Of a stretch of DNA of 37,887 bases, positions 31,531-37,887 are shown piece after piece. Below the pieces are notes generated by a model. The model was not told the DNA's origin. It saw only the letters and a list, made by a program, of their open reading frames with translations, and did not search any database. The position numbers and the translations under genes were made by a program. Where the stretch lies: NCBI RefSeq assembly GCF_024721015.1, contig NZ_JANAIF010000038.1:1-37887 (forward strand), written 5' to 3'. Position 1 is the stretch's first letter. The number at the start of each line of letters is the position of its first letter. The DNA is from Xenorhabdus bovienii. GTDB taxonomy: Bacteria; Pseudomonadota; Gammaproteobacteria; Enterobacterales; Enterobacteriaceae.

Positions 31531-31625
31531 AAAAAAAAGCCAACATTCAAGTTGGCTATAAAATAAACACTGGAAGCAATGTGAGCAATGTCGTACTTTC
31601 ACATGACCCTGAAGGTGGTGCACTG
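31531..31625 (-). ncRNA. ryhB: RyhB, iron-responsive small regulatory RNA
   Basis: On the minus strand, GACATTGCTCACATTGCTTC (31592-31573) is identical to the conserved core of E. coli RyhB that base-pairs with target messages such as sodB and sdh. It is followed by CCAGTGTTT and a Rho-independent terminator: AGCCAAC and GTTGGCT (31557-31551 and 31544-31538) with an eight-T tail, parallel to AGCCAGC...GCTGGCTTTT in E. coli. Length is about 95 nt, against 90. RyhB acts with Hfq to shut down iron-using proteins when iron is short. The 5' end is estimated from a TATTAT at 31637-31632. Confidence 0.92.
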
Positions 31626-31639
31626 AAAGTAATAATAAT

Positions 31640-31658
31640 GATAATTGTTCTTATTATC
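31640..31658. promoter_or_regulatory. Fur box at the ryhB promoter
   Basis: GATAATTGTTCTTATTATC keeps both GATAAT/ATTATC arms of the Fur operator and overlaps the expected -35 to -10 region of ryhB. A flanking ATAATAATG (31632-31640) extends the site to the left. This predicts ryhB is made only when Fur is not loaded with iron. Confidence 0.85.
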
Positions 31659-32039
31659 GTTTGTAAAGTGTTTTTTTAACCAAATTTAGAGGTATGACTA
31701 AAAAGTCGATCTTTACACGGGATTGTAGGTAAAGTGATCGCTTCGTTTTTTCCTTTCATTTCCTTCGATATTCGATTGATGTTTATTATCATTTAATAAT
31801 ACAAATATTATCAAAAAATGATAAAAATAGAAAAATGGGCGATTTAATAATCAAATAAAACAAGAAAGCAGTGATTTCATTACAGGCGATCTGCGGATTA
31901 ACCCATAAACGCTCCTATCTCGACATTTTTATGGTTACTGTATTAGCCGGGCTTCTGGGGCTCGTTGTGGTCATTATTCTCGGTTCGTTATTCGGCTCAT
32001 TTTGATAAACGAGTACTTAATGTAGATAAGGAGCTATAT
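31659..32039. other. Intergenic region ryhB/alcohol dehydrogenase
   Basis: These 381 bases hold the start of the dehydrogenase transcript. The part around 31770-31860 is AT-rich with repeated TTATCA/TGATAA words. Near the gene, a 24-codon hydrophobic reading frame (31931-32005) is open but has no ribosome-binding site. AAGGAG at 32028-32033 serves the dehydrogenase. Confidence 0.5.
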
Positions 32040-33197
32040 ATGTCCACTATCGTGTTGCCTCGCATTATGGAAGTAGGCGGTGGGGCTATCACCCGTCTTC
32101 CGCAGGTTCTGCAAAGTATCCGCAGTAAAAAACCCCTGATCGTGACAGACAAAGTGATGGTTCAGCTAGGTTATCTAGATAAACTGCAATCTATTTTGCA
32201 AGATGCTGGCATTGAAAGCGATGTTTATACTGACACAGTACCAGAGCCAACGGCTGCCTCTATTCAGGCCGGAATTAAGAAAATGAAAAGTGATCGGTTT
32301 GATGCCGTTATTGCACTGGGTGGCGGAAGCGCGATTGACAGTGCAAAAGCCATCGCTGTGATGGGTAAATTTGGCGGCACAGTCAATGAATACCGTTTCC
32401 CTCGTCAATTCAATGAACCGGGACTTCCTATCATTGCCATTCCCACGACGGCGGGAACAGGATCAGAATGTACTCGCGTCACCATTATTACTGATGAAAA
32501 AACCGATGAAAAATTACTTTGCATAGGTGCCGGATTCATGCCGATTGCCGCTATTATCGACTATGAGCTGACTATCAGCGTTCCAGCAAGAACTACGGCA
32601 GATACTGGCATTGATGCGATGACTCATGCCATCGAAGCTTATGTTAGCCAGAAAGCCAATCCCTATTCAGATAGTCAGGCTATTGCCGCTATGAAACTCA
32701 TCGGCCCTAACCTGCGCAAGGTCTATCACGATGGCAATAATAAAGTTGCCCGTGAGGCCATGATACTAGGCTCGACCTTGGCAGGTATTGCATTCTCTAA
32801 CGCATCTGTTGCATTAGTACACGGTATGAGCCGCCCTATTGGTGCCTTCTTCCATGTTCCACATGGGTTATCCAACGCCATGTTGCTTCCCGCTGTCACC
32901 CGGTTTTCTTTAGATGCAGCCAAAGAGCGCTATGCCGAATGTGCACGCGCACTAACTTTTGCAAAACCAACAGACAGCGACAATGTAGCCTGTGAAAAAC
33001 TACTAACGACTTTAGTCGATTTAAATGAAGCGCTTTTCGTGCCAACACCAGAGCAATTTGGCATTGATAAAACACGCTTTTTTGCGGTTGTGGAAACAAT
33101 GGCAAAACAAGCGGAAGCATCCGGATCACCGAGTAATAATCCACGAGTTCCAACCATTGCGGAAATGGTAACCATTTATAAGCAATTGTGGAATTAA
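32040..33197 (+). CDS. Iron-type (group III) alcohol dehydrogenase
   Basis: 385 residues, the usual length for the Fe-dependent alcohol dehydrogenase family (FucO, YiaY, EutG type), which reduces aldehydes or oxidises alcohols with NAD(P). The nucleotide-binding ALGGGSAIDSAKA is near residues 97-109; metal ligands are D192 and H196 (GIDAMTHAIE), H261 (VHGMSRP) and H275 (HVPHG). ATG at 32040 has AAGGAG six bases upstream; the longer frame from 31965 adds 25 residues without homology. It is 25 bases before mmsA, so the two probably act in sequence. The substrate cannot be read from the sequence. Confidence 0.92.
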   Translation: MSTIVLPRIMEVGGGAITRLPQVLQSIRSKKPLIVTDKVMVQLGYLDKLQSILQDAGIESDVYTDTVPEPTAASIQAGIKKMKSDRFDAVIALGGGSAIDSAKAIAVMGKFGGTVNEYRFPRQFNEPGLPIIAIPTTAGTGSECTRVTIITDEKTDEKLLCIGAGFMPIAAIIDYELTISVPARTTADTGIDAMTHAIEAYVSQKANPYSDSQAIAAMKLIGPNLRKVYHDGNNKVAREAMILGSTLAGIAFSNASVALVHGMSRPIGAFFHVPHGLSNAMLLPAVTRFSLDAAKERYAECARALTFAKPTDSDNVACEKLLTTLVDLNEALFVPTPEQFGIDKTRFFAVVETMAKQAEASGSPSNNPRVPTIAEMVTIYKQLWN

Positions 33198-33222
33198 TGA
33201 CTGATTTACTGGAGAAAAGGCC

Positions 33223-34713
33223 ATGAGTATCGTAGGACATTTTATTAACGGCAAGGTTACTGATATCCATTCACGCTTACAGGATATTTATAATCCTGCC
33301 ACTGGCGAAGTCAGCCGTCAGGTTGCTATTGCCTCCAAGGCTACCGCTGAAGAAGCGATTGCGGCAGCACAAGCGGCTTTCCCTGAATGGCGTGATACTC
33401 CGCCAATAAAGCGGGCACGTATTATGTTCCGTTATAAGCAACTGCTGGAAGAGCATGCTGATGAAATTTGTCGTTTGATTGGTCAGGAGCATGGCAAGAT
33501 TATTCATGATGCAGCAGGTGAACTCCAACGTGGTATCGAAAATGTTGAGTATGCCTGTGGAGCACCTGAAATCTTGAAGGGAGAGTTTAGTAAAAACGTA
33601 GGGCCGGGAATCAACTCCTGGAGCGACTTCCAGCCATTGGGTGTTGTTGCAGGGATTACCCCATTTAACTTCCCGGCGATGGTTCCTCTGTGGATGTACC
33701 CTCTCGCACTGGTTTGCGGTAATACCTTTGTACTGAAACCCTCAGAACGTGATCCAAGTGCTCCCCTGTATATTGGCCAGTTATTAAAAAAAGCGGGGCT
33801 ACCCGATGGTGTATTTAACATCGTCAATGGTGACAAAGAAGTGGTGGATACACTACTAACTGACAAACGGGTAAAAGCAGTCAGTTTTGTGGGATCAACT
33901 CCCGTCGCGCGGTATATCTACACGACCGCTACAGCCAACGGCAAACGTTGCCAAGCACTTGGCGGGGCTAAAAACCACGCTATCGTCATGCCAGATGCCG
34001 ATATGGAGAATGTAGTAAACTCACTCTTAGGGGCTGCATTTGGTTCATCAGGTGAGCGTTGTATGGCACTGTCTGTTGCAGTGGCAATCGGTGATGAAAT
34101 TGCTGATCAGTTGGTCACTCAGCTGCAAGAACGCATGAAGTCCCTGACCATTGGGGTTCATAGTGATAAAAATAATGATTTTGGCCCCGTCATTACCCGC
34201 GAGCATCAGCAAAAAGTATGCGGTTATATTACAAGTGCTGAACAGCAAGGCGCCAAAATTTTGGTTGATGGTCGTAACATGAAAGTTTCTGGTTATGAAA
34301 ATGGCTTCTTTGTCGGTGCCACATTGATTGATGACGTCACTACAGATATGGATAGCTATAAAGCAGAAATCTTTGGCCCCGTTTTACAAGTCGTTCGCGT
34401 TAAAACCATGCAGGAAGCGATGGATATTATCGATGAACACGAATATGGCAACGGCACTTGTATCTATACGCGTGATGGAGAGGCAGCTAACTATTTTGCC
34501 GATCGTATTCAGGTTGGTATGGTTGGGATCAATATCCCGCTGCCTGTCCCTGTTTCTTACCATAGCTTTGGCGGCTGGAAAAACTCATTGTTTGGTGATC
34601 TCTACGCCTATGGTCCTGATGGTGTGCGGTTCTATACTCGTCGTAAAACTATTACGCAACGCTGGCCATCCGCTAACCTACGTGAAGGCGCAGAGTTCTC
34701 AATGCCAACATAA
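33223..34713 (+). CDS. mmsA: CoA-acylating (methyl)malonate-semialdehyde dehydrogenase
   Basis: 496 residues, the standard length of MmsA/IolA, an aldehyde dehydrogenase-superfamily enzyme that oxidises methylmalonate or malonate semialdehyde with NAD and CoA, releasing CO2 and giving propionyl- or acetyl-CoA. GVVAGITPFNFPAMVPLWM, VSFVGSTPVARYI, GGAKNHAIVMPDAD and the catalytic cysteine C280 in GSSGERCMALS are all present; the GGAKNH form, lacking the usual general-base glutamate, is typical of this CoA-dependent subgroup. GGAGAAAAGG lies just upstream. Paired with the alcohol dehydrogenase it could take 3-hydroxypropionate or 3-hydroxyisobutyrate to acyl-CoA. Confidence 0.93.
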   Translation: MSIVGHFINGKVTDIHSRLQDIYNPATGEVSRQVAIASKATAEEAIAAAQAAFPEWRDTPPIKRARIMFRYKQLLEEHADEICRLIGQEHGKIIHDAAGELQRGIENVEYACGAPEILKGEFSKNVGPGINSWSDFQPLGVVAGITPFNFPAMVPLWMYPLALVCGNTFVLKPSERDPSAPLYIGQLLKKAGLPDGVFNIVNGDKEVVDTLLTDKRVKAVSFVGSTPVARYIYTTATANGKRCQALGGAKNHAIVMPDADMENVVNSLLGAAFGSSGERCMALSVAVAIGDEIADQLVTQLQERMKSLTIGVHSDKNNDFGPVITREHQQKVCGYITSAEQQGAKILVDGRNMKVSGYENGFFVGATLIDDVTTDMDSYKAEIFGPVLQVVRVKTMQEAMDIIDEHEYGNGTCIYTRDGEAANYFADRIQVGMVGINIPLPVPVSYHSFGGWKNSLFGDLYAYGPDGVRFYTRRKTITQRWPSANLREGAEFSMPT

Positions 34714-34724
34714 AATTTTCCTAC

Positions 34725-34752
34725 AATACCCTGTTAATTCAGGGTATTTTTT
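34725..34752 (+). terminator. mmsA operon intrinsic terminator
   Basis: AATACCCTG (34725-34733) pairs perfectly with CAGGGTATT (34740-34748) over a 6-base loop, then a T run (34747-34752). It lies 11 bases past the mmsA stop and marks the end of the conserved chromosome; accessory DNA follows. Confidence 0.9.
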
Positions 34753-35094
34753 CTCTACTGCGCTCTATTTTATTTTTTTACTCAGCCAACTATATTGGAG
34801 TGTATCAGCATTGATTCATGCCAAAGTTAATGCCAACATGAATATTATTTCTTCATAATGGATAAACAGAGCTTTGAATAACCATCGTGATAAAAGCTCC
34901 GCAGTGACGCGAGTGCTGGCTATCTCACGATTCTGGAAGAACAGCAGGTGATTGTGACGAACATGACCACCAAACCCCTGAGCCACAGCCGCTGCTTTTG
35001 ATGCCATTGTGGAGGCCAAAGCCTCACTGAATCTGGCCACTGATGCTCTAAACAACTGGCTGAGCTGAACCACATTGAGACACAGAAAGCGCAC
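34753..35094 (+). other. Gene remnant upstream of the coiled-coil/membrane gene
   Basis: No intact gene. From about 34890 three short overlapping frames read like coding sequence and appear to lead into the gene at 35095: AGYLTILEEQQVIVTNMTTK (about 34910-34975), then ATAAAFDAIVEAKASLNLAT in a second frame (about 34984-35043), then KQLAELNHIETQKAH directly in frame with the downstream ORF. A missing A in CTAAACAACTG near 35055 would join the last two. This suggests the 5' part of that gene has decayed by small indels. Confidence 0.45.
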
Positions 35095-35604
35095 ATGACC
35101 CAAGTTTTGGCCGAGCTGGATGCGGTTAAACGGAGCGCCATAAACTCATTGGATATGACAGCGCTCCAGTTTAGAGAACTGGCTAAAACCGTACCGAATG
35201 AACTTGGCCAGAATATTATGGCCATTATCCAACAAACCGATATCGTGGGGGCTGTCCGGCAGAGAACGGGTGCACAGATGGACGCGATAGCCACACAGGT
35301 TGACCGAATGACTGATCGTGGTAGTGGCTTTGTGAAAAATATCAAGAATGCAGAAGATAACCTTAAATTGCGTTATGATCGGCTTCAGCGCTCCTTTTGG
35401 GGGATTGTTGGCGGGGCTATGCTGGCTACAGTGATTGTTACTGGTTTTAGTTCCAAATTTTTCTTTAGCGAAGGCGTAGACAGAAATTATAATGCAATAG
35501 TCAGCACTTATCGCCTCGTCGAGCAACTCAAAGTACAGTGTTATGCACCGACAGGGAAACTTGATCCAGTTCTCAATAATTTAGAAATGCTAAAGAAAAA
35601 ATAG
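35095..35604 (+). CDS. Unrecognised coiled-coil protein with one membrane helix
   Basis: 169 residues, no family recognised. Residues 1-95 are helical and heptad-rich with many Gln, Asp and Lys; residues 101-119 form one hydrophobic helix (FWGIVGGAMLATVIVTG); a short tail with one cysteine follows. The layout resembles small plasmid- or phage-type accessory membrane proteins, but this is only a comparison of shape. The ATG may be internal: the frame is open upstream to about 35045 and coding-like sequence continues in other frames before that, so the protein could be an N-terminally truncated remnant. No good ribosome-binding site precedes it. Confidence 0.5.
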   Translation: MTQVLAELDAVKRSAINSLDMTALQFRELAKTVPNELGQNIMAIIQQTDIVGAVRQRTGAQMDAIATQVDRMTDRGSGFVKNIKNAEDNLKLRYDRLQRSFWGIVGGAMLATVIVTGFSSKFFFSEGVDRNYNAIVSTYRLVEQLKVQCYAPTGKLDPVLNNLEMLKKK

Positions 35605-35667
35605 ACGAGTCCGATAAAATATGAGACAAAATTAAAATGAAATATATAATATAAATGGAGTTGTAAA

Positions 35668-36231
35668 ATGAAATGTGAACCGCGCTTAAGAACATTAGTT
35701 GAAGATGATTATAAATATGAAGATCATCTTAATTTTAAAAAATAAATAGAAGATCTAAAATATAAAAAGATTGAATGGGAATTGGAGCGGCAGTTTAAAA
35801 ATAATCAAGAAGTTATTGCTTTCTTATCAGAAGGTGAAGCAATGGCTTATCTAAAAGTACTAGACCCTAATTTCTATAATTCATGGAAGAATAATATTAA
35901 AACTATCTATTCATATACTGATCTAGTTTCATCATTTTCTGGTAATATCTATGATTCTTATGGGGTGGCGAAAATAGTAAATGACTTAAGAAGTTTCGGT
36001 GTAGATGCAAAAGAATATGCTGGTAAGGATGGGAAAAGATATATAAAGTTAACAGGTTATCCTGGAGTAAGAAACTATTTAAACGCTACAAGATATCTTG
36101 CTAATAATCCACGTATAGTGTCTTTTGGAGTAGGTACGCTAGGTATTGAAAGTGGGATTGCCCAAGGTGCTAGATTCGGTGTAGTATTCTCAGCGGCATA
36201 TAGACTAATTGAGTTAATATTTAAAAGTTGA
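35668..36231 (+). pseudogene. YafU-type membrane protein, N-terminal part, broken by a stop codon
   Basis: ATG at 35668 has GGAG seven bases upstream. The frame is open for 25 codons, meets TAA at 35743, and then runs on in the same frame to 36231. The second part contains SGNIYDSYGVAKIVNDLRSF, GKRYIKLTGYPGVRNYLNAT, RYLANNPRIVSFGVG and a hydrophobic stretch. I believe this kind of segment occurs in proteins ending in a YafU-like membrane domain near hcp genes in enterobacteria, but this is from memory. The single in-frame stop and the frame loss at 36225 suggest a dead gene. Very AT-rich. Confidence 0.6.
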
Positions 36232-36232
36232 A

Positions 36233-36547
36233 TTGTTTGTTAACTTAACAATGGATGGTGCAAAATTAGCTGTATCAATAGGCGTTGCTTCGGCGGTTAA
36301 GGGTCTAGTAGTCACTCCAATCTTAGCCTTAGGAGGGAGTCTTATGCTTGTAACTCTTGGCGTTTTTGCTATTGGAATTCTAGTTTCGTTTTCTTTATAT
36401 TGGTTAGATGATCACTTTAAAATTAGTGAAACTATAATTAAAAATTTAAAAAATCCTAAAAGAACACTATACCTATTGGAACTCCTACAGCAGATCAATT
36501 TTTTAATATGTTGGGTGGATATAGTCGTGGATAATACAAGTAAATAA
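36233..36547 (+). pseudogene. YafU-type membrane domain, C-terminal part
   Basis: Open frame of 104 codons continuing the preceding protein after a one-base slip in an A run near 36223-36226 (TTTAAAAGT; with three A the reading is FKVELFVNLTMDGAK). VNLTMDGAKLAVSIGVASAV, two hydrophobic helices and the YWLDDHFKISETI segment resemble E. coli YafU (MDVAKAVIAGGVATAI... NEIDAQCHLSEKL). A further slip near 36463 is possible, since another frame reads NTIPIGTPTADQFFNMLGGY just downstream. The role may be membrane-active toxin, which is inference from context. Confidence 0.55.
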
Positions 36548-36562
36548 AAATTATATTTAGGT

Positions 36563-36925
36563 ATGCTATTGCTTTTTTTTATGGAGGCATTATCTATATT
36601 TTTCTCATTGAGTGATTATATCGGTTTTTTTAGGCGTGATAATTTCATTACATTTTCATGGAAGAGCGCAGGATTTATTTGGTTTAGCCCTGTGTTAATT
36701 TATCTTGGTTATATTTTATTAAGAATAATATTGGGAAAAACAAAATCTATTAATAGAAAAGTTGGAGAATATATTTCATATGTGTCAATAATAGGTTTTT
36801 TTCTTACTTTATTTTTATCTTTTTATGTTGATGATGAATTAAAACTGGAGGGGTATATAACATGTAGTAAATCATCATGGATGGCTCCGAACAAGTATGT
36901 TAAGGATATTTCATTTTGTCACTAA
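36563..36925 (+). CDS. Small membrane protein, candidate immunity protein
   Basis: 120 residues with three hydrophobic helices (about 1-18, 32-55 and 72-88) and a C-terminal tail containing CSKSSWMAPNKYVKDISFC, where the two cysteines could form a disulfide. It may belong to the DUF1240 group of small enterobacterial membrane proteins, recalled and not verified. It begins 15 bases after the YafU-type gene, in the same direction, the usual place of an immunity gene for a membrane-acting toxin. The ribosome-binding site is weak (TTTAGG very close to ATG). Very AT-rich, so probably acquired. Unlike the putative toxin gene it is intact. Confidence 0.55.
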   Translation: MLLLFFMEALSIFFSLSDYIGFFRRDNFITFSWKSAGFIWFSPVLIYLGYILLRIILGKTKSINRKVGEYISYVSIIGFFLTLFLSFYVDDELKLEGYITCSKSSWMAPNKYVKDISFCH

Positions 36926-36935
36926 GAATATATTT

Positions 36936-37029
36936 TATATGCTTAGTTTGGTATTATTAGTTAATAGACTCTATCTTCCCATATGCTATAATCGGATGTA
37001 TATGGTTCCATGATATTGATTTATAATTG
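36936..37029 (-). pseudogene. Inverted remnant of an hcp 3' end
   Basis: On the minus strand, NYKSISWNH (37029 downward) and then, after a small deletion with frame change, SDYSIWEDRVY and a stop (36993-36961) match the C-terminus of the intact Hcp in this window (NYKSISWNHVTAGTSAYSIWEDRIL). The 3' flank is also shared: AAACTAAGCATATA (36949-36936) recurs after the intact hcp at about 37802-37815. So this is a decayed, oppositely oriented copy of the hcp end. Nothing of the rest of the gene is seen to its right, where an inverted-repeat segment begins. Confidence 0.8.
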
Positions 37030-37036
37030 GGATCCT

Positions 37037-37232
37037 GTGGAAGAACTGACAAATTTGATAAGTTTGAGATATTAGTGGTTTATCTTAACGTCTATAACTA
37101 TTTGATAATTAACTTAGAACAGCACTTTTGATAGATTTTTTCCAACATAACCAAATAGTGTACTTTTTGATAAATATGATTAAGTAACTTATTGAGGTTT
37201 CAGTAACTTTACATTTTTGTCAATTCTTCCAC
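37037..37232. repeat. Imperfect 21-bp inverted repeats bounding about 200 bp
   Basis: The left arm, 37037-37057, and the reverse complement of the right arm, 37212-37232, agree at 18 of 21 positions; both begin GTGGAAGAA and contain TGACAAA. The 154 bases between are AT-rich and non-coding. The size and ends suit a miniature inverted-repeat element or the deleted shell of an insertion sequence. It lies exactly where the hcp remnant stops. No clear target-site duplication is visible, so the identity is open. Confidence 0.5.
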
Positions 37233-37316
37233 TGAACCCCCTGAATGACTATTGCAAATTTAAATTTGTATGTTAATTTATCTTTCTCATATCTAAAAGA
37301 CTAGGATGGTAATTTT

Positions 37317-37796
37317 ATGTCATATATGATTTATTTAACTTTAAACGGTAAGAAGCAAGGTTTAATCTCCGCAGGGTGTTCAACGCTTGATTCTATAGGG
37401 AATCGGTATCAAAAAGGGCACGAAGATCAAATACAGGTACTCAGCCTGAATCATGCAATTTCACGCCAGCAGAACGTGAGTCACCAGCCAATACAGTTCA
37501 TCAAACCAATCGACAAGTCATCACCACTACTGGCAATGGCAATAGATTCGAATGAGTCACTGAATGGCGGTTTTATTTTTTATAGAACAAGCCAAACAGG
37601 GCAATTAGAATTATTCTACGAAGTAAAAATTACGGAAGCCACTATCACAGATATTTCCTGTGTATACCCACATTCTATAAATGATCATGATATGATGCCA
37701 TATGAAAAAGTTACATTAAACTATAAATCTATATCATGGAATCATGTGACTGCTGGAACATCAGCTTATAGTATATGGGAAGATAGAATATTGTAA
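37317..37796 (+). CDS. hcp: Type VI secretion tube protein Hcp
   Basis: 159 residues, the normal length of a stand-alone Hcp, the ring protein that stacks into the inner tube of the type VI secretion system and carries effectors. Family signatures are clear: IYLTLNGKKQGLISAGCSTL, GHEDQIQV, KPIDKSSPLL, and the C-terminal ISWNHVTAGTSAYSIWED. There is no toxin extension after IWEDRIL. No other type VI structural genes are in the window, so it may be an orphan copy linked to effector genes. AGGATGG lies about 9 bases before the ATG. The 91 bases after it show no gene. Confidence 0.95.
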   Translation: MSYMIYLTLNGKKQGLISAGCSTLDSIGNRYQKGHEDQIQVLSLNHAISRQQNVSHQPIQFIKPIDKSSPLLAMAIDSNESLNGGFIFYRTSQTGQLELFYEVKITEATITDISCVYPHSINDHDMMPYEKVTLNYKSISWNHVTAGTSAYSIWEDRIL

Positions 37797-37887
37797 ATAT
37801 AAAACTAAGCATATACGCAATTAACTTGAAGAGGCGGGTTTTAAAATCTGGAAGTTATCAGTCAACCGAGTGGTGAGCTCTTTCGCT

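Noticed and set aside
34328..34858. 176-codon plus-strand frame overlapping mmsA
   Set aside because: Most of it is an alternate frame of mmsA, which has complete catalytic motifs; the tail passes through the terminator at 34725-34752.
36215..36240. Programmed frameshift joining the two halves of the YafU-type gene
   Set aside because: The reading context (TTT AAA AGT TGA) is not a standard -1 slippery heptamer, the A run is only four bases, and the upstream in-frame stop at 35743 already points to decay.
37797..37887. Start of another gene or ERIC copy at the right edge
   Set aside because: An AACTTGAA word resembles an ERIC end, but no core follows within the window and no start codon with a ribosome-binding site is visible.

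Overview
The window reads as chromosome of an insect- or nematode-associated member of the Morganellaceae, most likely Xenorhabdus or Photorhabdus. Reasons: almost every housekeeping protein is close to its E. coli counterpart and sits in enterobacterial gene order, the base composition is moderate, and a Tc (toxin complex) A-subunit gene and a type VI secretion Hcp island are present. The genus is inferred, not shown.

Layout. 1-94: 3' end of a 5S rRNA gene and its terminator. 174-4250 (minus): acetate uptake and activation operon acs-yjcH-actP. 4622-5248 (plus): sodA behind a Fur box. 5324-11519 (minus): the aroK-aroB-damX-dam-rpe-gph-trpS cluster. 11922-14926 (minus): hofM-hofN-hofO-hofQ, a competence/type IV pilus-like set with no separate hofP; the HofQ N-terminus looks like a HofP/HofQ deletion fusion. 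15044-17572 (plus): mrcA (PBP1a). 17664-23825 (minus): a broken TcA toxin gene with a frameshift and an internal deletion that removes the channel-forming part. It sits between mrcA and nudE, which are neighbours in E. coli. 24273-24370: ERIC repeat. 24399-28813: nudE, igaA, hslR, hslO. 29013-30632: pckA. 30720-31415 (minus): pirin yhhW. About 31531-31625 (minus): the iron-responsive small RNA RyhB with a Fur box at its promoter. 32040-34713: an iron-type alcohol dehydrogenase and a CoA-acylating semialdehyde dehydrogenase (mmsA).

From about 34755 to the end the DNA is accessory and becomes strongly AT-rich after 35600. It holds an unrecognised coiled-coil/membrane protein with a damaged 5' side, a decayed membrane protein of the YafU type (nonsense codon plus frameshifts), a small intact membrane protein that is a candidate immunity protein, an inverted remnant of the 3' end of an hcp gene, a roughly 200-bp stretch bounded by 21-bp imperfect inverted repeats, and an intact hcp gene. 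I interpret this as a reshuffled type VI effector/immunity island.

How the parts work together: acs/actP and pckA serve acetate use and gluconeogenesis; sodA and ryhB are linked through Fur and iron; the aroK-trpS cluster joins aromatic synthesis, DNA methylation and cell-division functions; igaA, hslR and hslO are envelope and heat/oxidative stress genes. The Tc gene and the Hcp island are the acquired weaponry, and much of it is decaying.
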